Of a DNA stretch of 43,357 bases, positions 1 through 8,710 are shown in pieces (positions within the stretch are counted from its first letter, which is position 1; each line of letters starts with the position of its first letter). The notes beneath the pieces are model-generated. The model was not told where the DNA came from, did not search any database, and saw only the letters and a program-made list of their open reading frames with translations. A program made the translations under genes and the position numbers. Origin of the DNA: Lachnospiraceae bacterium (lineage in GTDB: Bacteria; Bacillota; Clostridia; Lachnospirales; Lachnospiraceae); NCBI GenBank assembly GCA_017555455.1, contig JAFZGJ010000105.1:1-43357 (forward strand). The letters are read 5' to 3'.

Positions 1-474
1 GGTAATAATACTATTGTAACAAATGGTGATCAGACAGATACTGTTTATGAAGGTTTAGAAAAAGGCCTTACTTTTGAACAGTCCTTAAGAAGCAGACAGT
101 TTGAACCGGACGAACCAAACTGCACACCTAGAATTTCCGGTTTGTTACACATTGCAGAGGGAGAATTCCACTATGCGATGTCTATTTTAAAGAGCAACAA
201 CGGTAACCCAGCAAGCAATAACAGATACACCTATACCTATGAAAATCCAATCGCAGGTGAAGGCCGTTTCATTCACACATACATGCATGACGGTAATCCG
301 CTTCCAAGTTTTGAAGGCGAACCCAAATGGATTTCCATTCCTGACGATATGAACGCATTTACAGATGCTTTATGGAACAGTTTAAATGAAGAAAATAAAG
401 TTTCTTTATTTGTACGTTACATTGATATTACAACAGGAACATATGAAACAAAGATTATTAACAAGAACATGTAA
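1..474 (+). CDS. purO: IMP cyclohydrolase, archaeal PurO type (5' end cut off)
   Basis: The reading frame is open from base 1 to a TAA at 472-474, so the N-terminus lies outside the window. About 157 codons are visible, and the family is usually 200-240 residues. PurO closes FAICAR to IMP, the last step of purine synthesis, in the cytoplasm. The visible part has the PurO pattern VTNGDQTDTV near codons 6-15, followed by FEPDEPNCTPRISG, which resembles the archaeal PurO pattern NGSHTDT...YNTPRI. The next gene is a standalone AICAR transformylase lacking the usual PurH cyclohydrolase domain, so the pair would replace bifunctional PurH. The stop codon lies within the left arm of a perfect inverted repeat (470-487/597-614). 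The family call rests on motif memory but is strongly backed by context. Confidence 0.8.
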   Translation, partial: GNNTIVTNGDQTDTVYEGLEKGLTFEQSLRSRQFEPDEPNCTPRISGLLHIAEGEFHYAMSILKSNNGNPASNNRYTYTYENPIAGEGRFIHTYMHDGNPLPSFEGEPKWISIPDDMNAFTDALWNSLNEENKVSLFVRYIDITTGTYETKIINKNM

Positions 475-614
475 CTATTCAGAGCCAAGCGAATTTATAG
501 AAAATGTGCGACGAATGCTTGCATTCAGGAGTATATTTTCTTATAAATTCATTTGGCGAGAAGCCACAACGAGGAAATCCGAAGGATTTTCGAGTCTGGC
601 TCTGAATAGTTACA
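470..614. repeat. Cloverleaf-like palindromic element between purO and purH
   Basis: An 18-bp perfect inverted repeat (TGTAACTATTCAGAGCCA at 470-487, its complement at 597-614) encloses further nested stems. GAATTTATAGAAAAT (491-505) pairs with 535-550 with a single bulge. GAATG (513-517) pairs with CATTC (522-526). TGGC (554-557) pairs with GCCA (563-566). GAAATCC near 574-580 pairs with GGATTTTC (584-591). The result is a multi-branched fold with no T-tract, so it is not a simple terminator. It could be an interspersed palindromic or MITE-like repeat, or a structured RNA in the purO-purH leader. The element contributes the purO stop codon and ends a few bases before the purH ribosome site. 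Confidence 0.75.
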
Positions 615-632
615 ACATAGGAGTAAATAAAC

Positions 633-1811
633 ATGAAAGAATTACAATTAAAATATGGTTGTAATCCAAACCAGAAACCATCTAAAATTTTCATGAAGAA
701 TGGTAAAGAACTTCCAATCGAAGTTTTAAATGGTAATCCGGGATATATCAACTTTTTAGATGCTTTCAATGGATGGCAGTTAGTAAAAGAATTAAAAGAA
801 GCTACAGGGCTTCCTGCAGCAACTTCTTTTAAACATGTTTCCCCTGCAGGTGCAGCGGTAGGTCTTCCATTAACAGAAACCTTAGCGAAAATCTATTGGG
901 TAGATGACCTTGGTGAATTATCTCCTTTAGCTTGTGCTTATGCAAGAGCAAGAGGCGCTGACCGTATGTCTTCTTTTGGTGACTTCATTGCACTTTCTGA
1001 TGAATGTGATGCTGATACAGCCAGACTTATCAAAAGAGAAGTTTCCGATGGTGTTATTGCACCGGGATATTCCGAAGAGGCTATGGACATTTTAAGATCT
1101 AAGAAAAATGGTAACTACAACGTTATCAAAATTGATCCTTCTTATGTTCCGGAAGAATTAGAACACAAAGACGTATATGGTATCACTTTTGAACAGGGAA
1201 GAAACGAATTAAAAATTGATGAAGATTTCTTCAATAATATCGTAACAGATAACAAAGAAATGACAGAGCAGGCAAAAATTGATTTAGCAATTGCTATGAT
1301 TACTTTAAAATATACACAGTCTAACTCTGTATGTTTCGTAAAAGACGGACAGGCAATCGGTATCGGTGCAGGACAGCAGTCCAGAATTCACTGTACAAGA
1401 CTTGCTGGTTCCAAAGCAGATAACTGGTGGTTAAGACAGTCTCCACAGGTTATGAATCTTCCATTCGTTGATTCTATCCGTCGTGCAGACAGAGATAATG
1501 CTATCGATTTATACATCGGTGAAGATTACATGGACGTTCTTGCAGACGGCGCTTGGGAAAATATTTTCAAAGAAAAACCTGAAGTATTTACAAGAGAAGC
1601 TAAGAGAGAATGGCTTGATAAAATGGAAAATGTAAGCTTAGGTTCTGATGCATTTTTCCCATTCGGTGATAACATTGAACGTGCTCACAAGAGTGGTGTT
1701 AAATTCATTGCACAGCCGGGTGGTTCCGTGAGAGATGACAACGTTATCGCTACCTGCAACAAGCATGGTATGGTAATGGCTTTCACAGGAATCAGATTAT
1801 TCCACCACTAG
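633..1811 (+). CDS. purH: AICAR formyltransferase, standalone PurH C-terminal domain
   Basis: This 392-residue cytoplasmic enzyme transfers the formyl group of 10-formyl-THF to AICAR, giving FAICAR for PurO. The sequence is equivalent to the AICAR transformylase half of PurH only; the N-terminal MGS-like cyclohydrolase domain is absent. Visible signatures are GCNPNQKPS (residues 9-17), SFKHVSPAGAA with the catalytic Lys67-His68 pair, YTQSNSVC (227-234) and GAGQQSRIHC (245-254). The ATG at 633 follows AGGAG with about 10 bases between. It sits between purO and fhs, which supplies 10-formyl-THF, so substrate supply and use are encoded together. Large inverted-repeat elements lie on both sides of the gene. 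Confidence 0.93.
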   Translation: MKELQLKYGCNPNQKPSKIFMKNGKELPIEVLNGNPGYINFLDAFNGWQLVKELKEATGLPAATSFKHVSPAGAAVGLPLTETLAKIYWVDDLGELSPLACAYARARGADRMSSFGDFIALSDECDADTARLIKREVSDGVIAPGYSEEAMDILRSKKNGNYNVIKIDPSYVPEELEHKDVYGITFEQGRNELKIDEDFFNNIVTDNKEMTEQAKIDLAIAMITLKYTQSNSVCFVKDGQAIGIGAGQQSRIHCTRLAGSKADNWWLRQSPQVMNLPFVDSIRRADRDNAIDLYIGEDYMDVLADGAWENIFKEKPEVFTREAKREWLDKMENVSLGSDAFFPFGDNIERAHKSGVKFIAQPGGSVRDDNVIATCNKHGMVMAFTGIRLFHH

Positions 1812-1819
1812 AATATTTA

Positions 1820-2001
1820 GATATTGCGAAGTAATGCAAGAACATTAGGAATCCCGTGTTCGCTTGCTGCTCGTTACATCATACGCAATCAACGTACAAT
1901 TGGATGTAAACATCCATTGTTCGTTTCTTGCGTACGCTGTCTCACAGATGCGTACACGTTGGATTTCCTAATATTCTTTGCATTATCTTCTGCAATATCT
2001 T
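1820..2001. repeat. Large imperfect hairpin between purH and fhs
   Basis: Bases 1820-1855 (beginning AGATATTGCGAAG) are the reverse complement of 1962-2001 over about 36 bases with a few single-base bulges. The interior contains a second long stem, 1884-1910 with 1911-1935 (arms around ACAATTGGATG and CATCCATTGT), and a GTACGC/GCGTAC pair (about 1932-1937/1951-1956). The next gene's AAGGAG site begins about 10 bases after the right arm. No T-tract follows, so simple termination is unlikely. Its outer arms differ in sequence from the element at 470-614, although both are multi-branched. Role unknown: mobile palindrome, RNA processing or stability element, or expression control. Confidence 0.7.
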
Positions 2002-2026
2002 TTCGTGTTTATAAGGAGATTGAAAA

Positions 2027-3715
2027 ATGGAGTTTAAAACAGATATTCAGATTGCACAGGAATGTGTAATGGCGCCGATTACTGAGATTGCGGATAAAGC
2101 AGGGATTGATGACAAATATCTTGAACAGTACGGAAAATATAAAGCGAAAATTGATTACAATTTATTAAAAGAAAGCGATAAGCAGGATGGAAAATTAATT
2201 CTTGTAACTGCTATCAATCCAACTCCTGCAGGAGAAGGTAAGACAACAACTACTATCGGTCTTGCAGATGCATTACAGAAACTTGATAAAAAAGTTATGG
2301 TTGCACTTCGTGAACCATCCTTAGGACCTGTATTTGGTGTAAAAGGTGGAGCAGCAGGTGGTGGATATGCACAGGTAGTTCCTATGGAAGATATCAACCT
2401 TCATTTTACAGGTGACTTCCATGCCATTGGAGCAGCTAACAACCTTCTTGCAGCTATGATCGATAACCATATTTACCAGGGAAATGAATTAAACATTGAC
2501 CCAAGAAAAATCACATGGAAACGTTGTGTAGATATGAACGACCGTCAGCTTCGTTATGTAACAGATGGTCTTGGTGGAAAAGCTAACGGAACACCTCGTG
2601 AAGATGGATACGATATCACAGTAGCCAGTGAAGTAATGGCAGTTCTTTGTCTTGCAAAAGACATTACAGACTTAAAAGAAAGACTTTCAAAAATTATCAT
2701 TGGTTATACATACGGTAAAATCGCTGAGCAGAAACCGGTAACTGCAGGTGACTTAAACGCTCATGGTGCTATGGCAGCTCTTTTAAAAGATGCTTTAAAA
2801 CCAAACTTAGTACAGTCCTTAGAAAAAGTTCCTGCAATCGTACATGGTGGTCCTTTTGCTAACATTGCTCATGGATGTAACTCTGTAACTGCTACAAGAA
2901 TGGCTATGAAATTAGCAGATTATGCTATCACAGAAGCAGGTTTTGGTGCAGACCTTGGTGCAGAAAAATTCTTAGACATCAAATGTCGTATGGCAGGAAT
3001 CAAACCAAACGCTGTTGTTATCGTAGCAACCGTTCGTGCATTAAAATACAATGGTGGCGTTGCAAAAGCAGACTTAAACAACGAAAACTTAGAAGCTTTG
3101 GAAAAAGGTCTTCCAAACCTTTTAAAACATGTAAGCAATATCAAAAATGTTTACCACTTACCATGTGTAGTTGCTATTAACGCCTTCCCAACAGATACCA
3201 AAGCAGAACTTGATTTAGTAGAAGCTAAATGTAAAGAACTTGGTGTTAACGTTGCACTTTCTGAAGTATGGGCAAAAGGTGGCGAAGGTGGAATCAAGCT
3301 TGCAGAAGAAGTAATTCGTCTTGCAGAAGAATCTAACGATGATTTTGCATTCTCTTATGAATTAGAAGGAAGCATTGAAGACAAGTTAAACCAGATTGTT
3401 CAGAAGATTTATGGTGGTAACAGAGTTATCCTTACAGAAACAGCCAGAAAACAGGCAAAAGAACTGGAAAATCTTGGTTTTGGAAACTACCCAATCTGTA
3501 TGGCAAAAACACAGTACAGCTTAACAGACGATCAGACAAAACTTGGTGCACCAACAGATTTTGATATCACAGTTCGTAACTTAAAAATCTCTGCCGGAGC
3601 AGGCTTTATTGTAGCTCTTACAGGTGAAATTATGACTATGCCGGGACTTCCAAAAGTACCTGCAGCAGTGCGAATTGACGTAGATGAAAAAGGAGTTATC
3701 TCAGGATTATTCTAA
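2027..3715 (+). CDS. fhs: Formate--tetrahydrofolate ligase
   Basis: The enzyme makes 10-formyl-THF from formate, THF and ATP in the cytoplasm, feeding purine synthesis and the methyl branch of the acetyl-CoA pathway. The 562-residue length is normal for the family (about 556). The nucleotide-binding loop TPAGEGKTT is at residues 66-74, followed by the typical [19 protein letters not shown] stretch and the [14 protein letters not shown] context. The C-terminal [15 protein letters not shown] segment is also characteristic. The ATG at 2027 follows AAGGAG. The gene ends the purO-purH-fhs run and is followed by a strong terminator. The visible genes alone do not show whether the organism is an acetogen. 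Confidence 0.97.
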   Translation: MEFKTDIQIAQECVMAPITEIADKAGIDDKYLEQYGKYKAKIDYNLLKESDKQDGKLILVTAINPTPAGEGKTTTTIGLADALQKLDKKVMVALREPSLGPVFGVKGGAAGGGYAQVVPMEDINLHFTGDFHAIGAANNLLAAMIDNHIYQGNELNIDPRKITWKRCVDMNDRQLRYVTDGLGGKANGTPREDGYDITVASEVMAVLCLAKDITDLKERLSKIIIGYTYGKIAEQKPVTAGDLNAHGAMAALLKDALKPNLVQSLEKVPAIVHGGPFANIAHGCNSVTATRMAMKLADYAITEAGFGADLGAEKFLDIKCRMAGIKPNAVVIVATVRALKYNGGVAKADLNNENLEALEKGLPNLLKHVSNIKNVYHLPCVVAINAFPTDTKAELDLVEAKCKELGVNVALSEVWAKGGEGGIKLAEEVIRLAEESNDDFAFSYELEGSIEDKLNQIVQKIYGGNRVILTETARKQAKELENLGFGNYPICMAKTQYSLTDDQTKLGAPTDFDITVRNLKISAGAGFIVALTGEIMTMPGLPKVPAAVRIDVDEKGVISGLF

Positions 3716-3721
3716 AAGAGT

Positions 3722-3761
3722 AAACAGCCTCAAAGCATGTATAAATGCTTGAGGCTGTTTT
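3722..3761 (+). terminator. Intrinsic terminator after fhs
   Basis: AACAGCCTCAAAGCA and TGCTTGAGGCTGTT form a stem of about 14 bp with a short AT loop and a following T-run (TTTTC). It lies 7 bases after the fhs stop. The A-rich left flank would also give U-residues on the opposite strand, so it may stop the convergent GGDEF gene as well. Confidence 0.85.
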
Positions 3762-3772
3762 CGTGTGGTTAA

Positions 3773-5638
3773 CTATTTCAATTTTTTCAAAAGTTCTTGA
3801 TAATCGGTACAGTCAGAACCATTGGAAGCATAATATATAAAAGAGAATTCTATAGGAACTTCTAAATTATCATTCAAGCGGGTGAGATTATGGTTTTGAA
3901 GGTAGGCTAATAAATTAATTGCTTTGGACAATTCGTTTTCGCTGTTGTAGCCATATAAAAATAAGATAAATTCTCCGCCCCATTGTCTTGCCGCAATACT
4001 GTTTCTGATTCCGAAATCAGTAATCATGCTTGCAAGTTTTTGAAGATAAAGATCACCACTATCGGAACCGTAGTCAGTATTAATTTTCATAAGTCCATCG
4101 GCCATAATCATAATAATTGTATAATGTCCAAGGTTGCTTGGAGTGGAAAATAATTCTGACAACTTCGATTCCAATCCTTTGCGATTATATAATCCGGTTA
4201 GAGGGTCCAGATGAACTTCCAACTCAAGTTTTTTTCGTTTTTGCACGGTATTGGTAACGTCCATAACAACTCCCAATACATAGTCGAAATCCATAATCTC
4301 ATCAATTTTAAGATATTTATCTGCTATTTCATATGTATTTGTTTCATCTGACACTTTATGTTCCCGGATAGTATTAATAAAGCTTTTAAAAGCTTCAGGG
4401 TTGGAAGAAAAATTTTTAGAGGTTTCTTCATCTAAAGAAAATAATATTGGAATATATTCCGAAAACTGCACATGTTTTCCATTGTTTATGTATTCATAAG
4501 TACCCAAATAAAAATTAGTTTTACTCAAAACGTAGGTAAGCTTTGCATTACTGCTGAAAAGACTTTGAACCATGGTGTTAATATGTGTACTTAACTCAGA
4601 AAGTTCATAGATATTTCTTACATCAACAACCTGATTTAAATCTCCGTTGGTAATGGCAGTAAGTGAATTATTAATTTTATGAAGTTTTTCTGCAATATTT
4701 CTTTGCATGTATTCGTTCAGTGAGGCTGCCAACACAAAAGCAACAAGAGCCATAGAAATAAAAAGAATACCCATAATTCCCGGAAGTTCCCGATACATAT
4801 ATTGTAAATTGATTACATAGATAACATAGGAGGAATTGATTTTTCGGAGTACACAGTGGCTGTCTTTTCCGCCGATATTGGCATAAAAACTATTTTCGGA
4901 GTTTTTAATATCTTCAAAGGAAAAGCCTATTTCGGAACAATCCCGATTAACAGATTCTGATAAGGAGGCACCTACAATTTTACCTGTATCAGCATCAATG
5001 GCATAGTAAAAAACATAGGGATTAACCCTGAATAAGGAAAAGATATAGGATAATTCATTTTTAGCAGTTCTTTTTTGAACGTTAACAGGTTCCATTCCTA
5101 TCTGGATAATGTATTCTCCGTTGTTGCTCCAAAGAGCAGAGTATTGCATAGATTTTTTTTCTACAGTATTAGGTGTAATGTCCTGAACAAGTTCCAGAGA
5201 TTTATCTGTTAGGAGAGGTTTAAAAAAGGAGATTTGTTCACCGGAATCAAAAGTATAATTGTAATACTGAGGATGAGTACCGCTAAAGATACGTCCCGTC
5301 TGATCGAAAAAATGAATTTCATCTATTTCCAGATGAGTGGCAAGTGCTTTAAGATCCTCAAGATTATATAAGGTTTCAGGGGAGGATTCAATTATGCGGG
5401 AAACAACTTTGGCATTAAGTAAGCAGGTTTTTCTATACTCTGCTTGTACGGTTTCTAATTCTTTTTCATTTTCCAGAATAATCTGTTCAATTTGAACAAG
5501 AGAACGGAGAGCTTCTTCATTGGTGCGGTCACGGGTTATCTTTATCTGAATAATAGAAGCTATCAAAAGATTAAAAAAAACTAAGATAAAGGTAACTGTA
5601 TAAAGATGACGATTAATAAGTTGTTTTAAATTTGGCAT
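3773..5638 (-). CDS. Membrane sensor protein with degenerate GGDEF domain
   Basis: This 621-residue protein has a membrane segment at about residues 12-32, a long extracytoplasmic sensor region (about 35-285, Cache-like by layout), a second membrane segment (287-306), a HAMP-like linker and a C-terminal GGDEF domain from about 472. The GGDEF entry motif LDPLTGLYNR (477-486) is present. However, the signature is WGGEF (553-557) rather than GGDEF, the first metal-binding Asp of the DxDxFKxIN motif is Met512, and the domain ends without its usual last helix. Cyclic-di-GMP synthesis is therefore doubtful; it may bind nucleotide or signal through protein contacts. The start ATG has GGAGG upstream. 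It is divergent from the hybrid kinase gene, separated by 167 AT-rich bases. Confidence 0.85.
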   Translation of the reverse strand: MPNLKQLINRHLYTVTFILVFFNLLIASIIQIKITRDRTNEEALRSLVQIEQIILENEKELETVQAEYRKTCLLNAKVVSRIIESSPETLYNLEDLKALATHLEIDEIHFFDQTGRIFSGTHPQYYNYTFDSGEQISFFKPLLTDKSLELVQDITPNTVEKKSMQYSALWSNNGEYIIQIGMEPVNVQKRTAKNELSYIFSLFRVNPYVFYYAIDADTGKIVGASLSESVNRDCSEIGFSFEDIKNSENSFYANIGGKDSHCVLRKINSSYVIYVINLQYMYRELPGIMGILFISMALVAFVLAASLNEYMQRNIAEKLHKINNSLTAITNGDLNQVVDVRNIYELSELSTHINTMVQSLFSSNAKLTYVLSKTNFYLGTYEYINNGKHVQFSEYIPILFSLDEETSKNFSSNPEAFKSFINTIREHKVSDETNTYEIADKYLKIDEIMDFDYVLGVVMDVTNTVQKRKKLELEVHLDPLTGLYNRKGLESKLSELFSTPSNLGHYTIIMIMADGLMKINTDYGSDSGDLYLQKLASMITDFGIRNSIAARQWGGEFILFLYGYNSENELSKAINLLAYLQNHNLTRLNDNLEVPIEFSFIYYASNGSDCTDYQELLKKLK

Positions 5639-5805
5639 AAGAGTTCCTCCGAAATAGTTTAAAAATGAGTATAATTATAGTATTATAAAAATAGACAGAA
5701 TATTTAATTGGTCTTTATAAAATAGTATCAAAATAAAGTTCAATATTCAATAAAAGATATACAATAAATATTAAAATTACTTAATACATAGAAGGAGTAA
5801 ATACT

Positions 5806-8688
5806 ATGAAAATCTACTATCTGAGTATGTTTGTTATTACAGTAATTGGTTTTCTTATTGTTTGGTATAAATATGAAATCAGTACAATAAATTATTTTTA
5901 TAGACTCATGCTTATGCTTATGATGGTATCTAATGCGGGGTATTTGGCAATTGCACTCTCAGTCAACATAGAAGAAATAATTTTAGCTGTTAAAATTATG
6001 TATATAGGAGGATGTTTTATTCCCCCTATCACATTGTCATTGATTTGTGCACTGATGAATTATAAGATGCCATTATGGATAAAAAGTGTGATTTATGGAG
6101 TCAGCAGCCTGGTGTATGGGTTGGTTCTCACCATAGGATATAATGATTTATATTATAAGGATGTATATCTAAAAAAATATAGAGATGTTACAGTAATGGG
6201 ACATATCAATGGATATGGCAGCATGTTATTTTATGCTGTGTTGATGGGATATGCGGTGATGGAAATATGTCTGATTTTTGTGACCATCATAAAAAGAAGT
6301 AAAATTTCCCCAAAAAATTTAATTGGTTTATCATTAATTGTGGTTATAAATATTTATCTTTATGCTATGGGAGAATTTATTAATCCGTCTATTGAGATTA
6401 CACCATTAACCTATGCTATCAGCAGCTGTATTTTAGTGTATATGTATCGCAAAGGAGCTATGTACAATTTTGAGGATAATATAAGTAATTCTCAAAAAAG
6501 AAATTCTAATGCGTATATCATGTTTGACTATCGGTTGAACTTTTTGGGATGTAATTCCATGGCAGAACAAATTTTCCCGCAGCTTGCAGAAAGCATCATA
6601 GATAAACCGCTGGATGATGAAATGGCGGCAAAATATATTATGGGCTGGATTGATAAATTTGAACAAGGGAAGGAAAAAACATTTTCTTATGAAAATGAGA
6701 AAGCACACTATGTGTGTGAAGTGGAAAGGCTGTATTATAAAGACAAATGCCAAGGTTATATGGTAGAAATGAGAGATAATACAGCTGAATGGAAGTATTT
6801 AAGCTTACTCTCTTCTCATAGTGAAGAGCTGGAGCATGAAATAGAACAGCAGCATCGTATCGCGAAAGAGTTAGAAATTGCAAAAATGGAAGCTGAAGGA
6901 GCCAATGAAGCGAAAAGCCAGTTTTTGGCAAGGATGTCTCATGAAATCAGAACACCGATTAATGCGGTAATGGGGATGAATGAGATTATCCTACGTGAGA
7001 GCAGTGAAGCGGAAATTAAAAAATATGCACATGATATTAAAACAGCCACAGAAACATTGCTTGGAATGGTAAATGAAATATTGGATACTTCAAAGATTGA
7101 TGCCGGAATGATGGAAATTATACCGGTAAGTTATGAAATTTGTACTATGCTAAATGATTTATATAGTATAATCATAGTGAAAGCAGAAAGTAAAAATTTA
7201 AATCTTGTTTTTGATATAGATCCAACCATTCCCAGTGAATTTTGGGGAGATGATGTGCGTATTAAACAGGTTTTGATAAACTTGTTAAATAATGGGGTGA
7301 AATATACCAATGAAGGAACCGTGACAATGCAGGTTTCCTGTAGTATTGAGGGAACCAATGCTATTCTTCATTACAGGGTAATTGATACAGGAATCGGCAT
7401 CAAGGAAGGAGATTTTGATAAACTTTTTGAAAAGTTTGAAAGAGTGGAAAAAGAAAAAAACAGAAATATCGAAGGAACCGGACTGGGATTAAATATTGCT
7501 TCCCGACTATTGAATCTTATGGGAAGTGAACTGAAGGTAAAAAGTGTATATCAAAAAGGCAGTGAATTCTATTTTGATATAAAACAAAAAATTGTAGATA
7601 TTGAGCCTTTAGGAGATTTTCGGGAAAGAATTCTTGATACGGCAGAAAAGGAGAGTTATAAGAATTTCTATGTAGCACCGGAAGCAAAAGTATTGATTGT
7701 AGATGATAATTCTATGAACCGTGATGTTTTTGCGGGCTTACTAAAACCAACACATGTAAAAGTGTATCAAGCTGCCAGTGGTGAAGAGTGTATCGCGGTA
7801 TTACAAGAACAAAAATTTGATCTTGTTTTTTTGGATCATATGATGCCGGGAATGGATGGTATGGAAACTTTTCAGATTATCAAGAAAAAGAAGCTTTGTT
7901 CAGAAACACCGGTAATTATGTTTACAGCGAATGTAATGGCCGGGGAACGGGAGAAATTTTTGAATGAAGGATTTAAGGATTTTCTTGCAAAACCGATTAT
8001 TCCGGAACAGCTGGATGATATGATAATAAAATATTTACCGGAAGAATTAGTAAAGATGGGGGAAGTGGAAAAAACGCGTTCCAAAGAAAATGGTTTGAAA
8101 GGCTTACCACAGTTAGAGGAGTTTGATTTTGAATATGCCTTAAAATTGTTAAAAAGCGAAGAACTTTTGAAACAGTCTTTAGAAAATTTTAAGGATATGC
8201 TGAAATATATTCCGGAAAAGCTTTCGGTATTTTTAAATGAAATAGAGAAGGAAGATTGTTTAAAGAATTATAGGATAGAGGTTCATGCATTAAAAAGTAC
8301 TGCTGCAACGGTGGGAGCTTTATTATTGTCTAAGGTGGCAAGATTGTTAGAGATAGCGGCAGCACAAGGAGAAACTGCTAAGATTGAAGTTTTACATCCC
8401 ATTTTACTGGAAGAAATTGAGAAACATAAAGAGAGGATGTTAGTTTTATTTCCGGAAGAAAAGCAAAAAGTGGAGAGTAAAGAGCTGATAGAATCTTATT
8501 TGGAAATGTTGGGTGCAGGTCTGCTGCAGGAAGACTATGATACGGCGGATTTTTTAATGGAAGAAATAAAGAAATATCAATATCCTAAGGAATTACAAAA
8601 GAGGATGGATGAGCTTGCCGGCCAGGTTCTTAATATGGAAACGGATCATGCAATAGAAACTTTGGAGAAAATAAAAAATATATTATAG
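5806..8688 (+). CDS. Hybrid sensor histidine kinase (7TM-HisKA-HATPase-REC-HPt)
   Basis: This 960-residue membrane kinase begins with about seven hydrophobic segments (residues 1-215), like the 7TM histidine-kinase sensor region. A PAS-like stretch (about 230-325) and a coiled coil (about 328-368) follow. Then come HisKA with SHEIRTP (phospho-acceptor His379), HATPase with an N box (INLLNNGVKYT), DTGIGI and GTGLGLNIA, a receiver domain with VDD and phospho-acceptor Asp677 in FLDHMMPGMDG, and an HPt domain with His827 in HALKS. All residues needed for a His-Asp-His phosphorelay are therefore present. The ATG at 5806 follows AAGGAG. The next gene encodes a response regulator that is the natural final acceptor. 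The ligand is unknown. Confidence 0.93.
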   Translation: MKIYYLSMFVITVIGFLIVWYKYEISTINYFYRLMLMLMMVSNAGYLAIALSVNIEEIILAVKIMYIGGCFIPPITLSLICALMNYKMPLWIKSVIYGVSSLVYGLVLTIGYNDLYYKDVYLKKYRDVTVMGHINGYGSMLFYAVLMGYAVMEICLIFVTIIKRSKISPKNLIGLSLIVVINIYLYAMGEFINPSIEITPLTYAISSCILVYMYRKGAMYNFEDNISNSQKRNSNAYIMFDYRLNFLGCNSMAEQIFPQLAESIIDKPLDDEMAAKYIMGWIDKFEQGKEKTFSYENEKAHYVCEVERLYYKDKCQGYMVEMRDNTAEWKYLSLLSSHSEELEHEIEQQHRIAKELEIAKMEAEGANEAKSQFLARMSHEIRTPINAVMGMNEIILRESSEAEIKKYAHDIKTATETLLGMVNEILDTSKIDAGMMEIIPVSYEICTMLNDLYSIIIVKAESKNLNLVFDIDPTIPSEFWGDDVRIKQVLINLLNNGVKYTNEGTVTMQVSCSIEGTNAILHYRVIDTGIGIKEGDFDKLFEKFERVEKEKNRNIEGTGLGLNIASRLLNLMGSELKVKSVYQKGSEFYFDIKQKIVDIEPLGDFRERILDTAEKESYKNFYVAPEAKVLIVDDNSMNRDVFAGLLKPTHVKVYQAASGEECIAVLQEQKFDLVFLDHMMPGMDGMETFQIIKKKKLCSETPVIMFTANVMAGEREKFLNEGFKDFLAKPIIPEQLDDMIIKYLPEELVKMGEVEKTRSKENGLKGLPQLEEFDFEYALKLLKSEELLKQSLENFKDMLKYIPEKLSVFLNEIEKEDCLKNYRIEVHALKSTAATVGALLLSKVARLLEIAAAQGETAKIEVLHPILLEEIEKHKERMLVLFPEEKQKVESKELIESYLEMLGAGLLQEDYDTADFLMEEIKKYQYPKELQKRMDELAGQVLNMETDHAIETLEKIKNIL

Positions 8689-8710
8689 GATGATTTTAGG
8701 AGGTGCTATT

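Noticed and set aside
386-664. Open frame spanning the purO end and purH start
   Set aside because: It overlaps two confident genes and consists of translated palindrome sequence.
1812-2026. THF riboswitch before fhs
   Set aside because: The structure is a long self-complementary palindrome and none of the conserved folT aptamer core sequences are recognisable.
1824-2069. Small open frame between purH and fhs
   Set aside because: It is entirely made of the inverted-repeat element and overlaps the fhs start.
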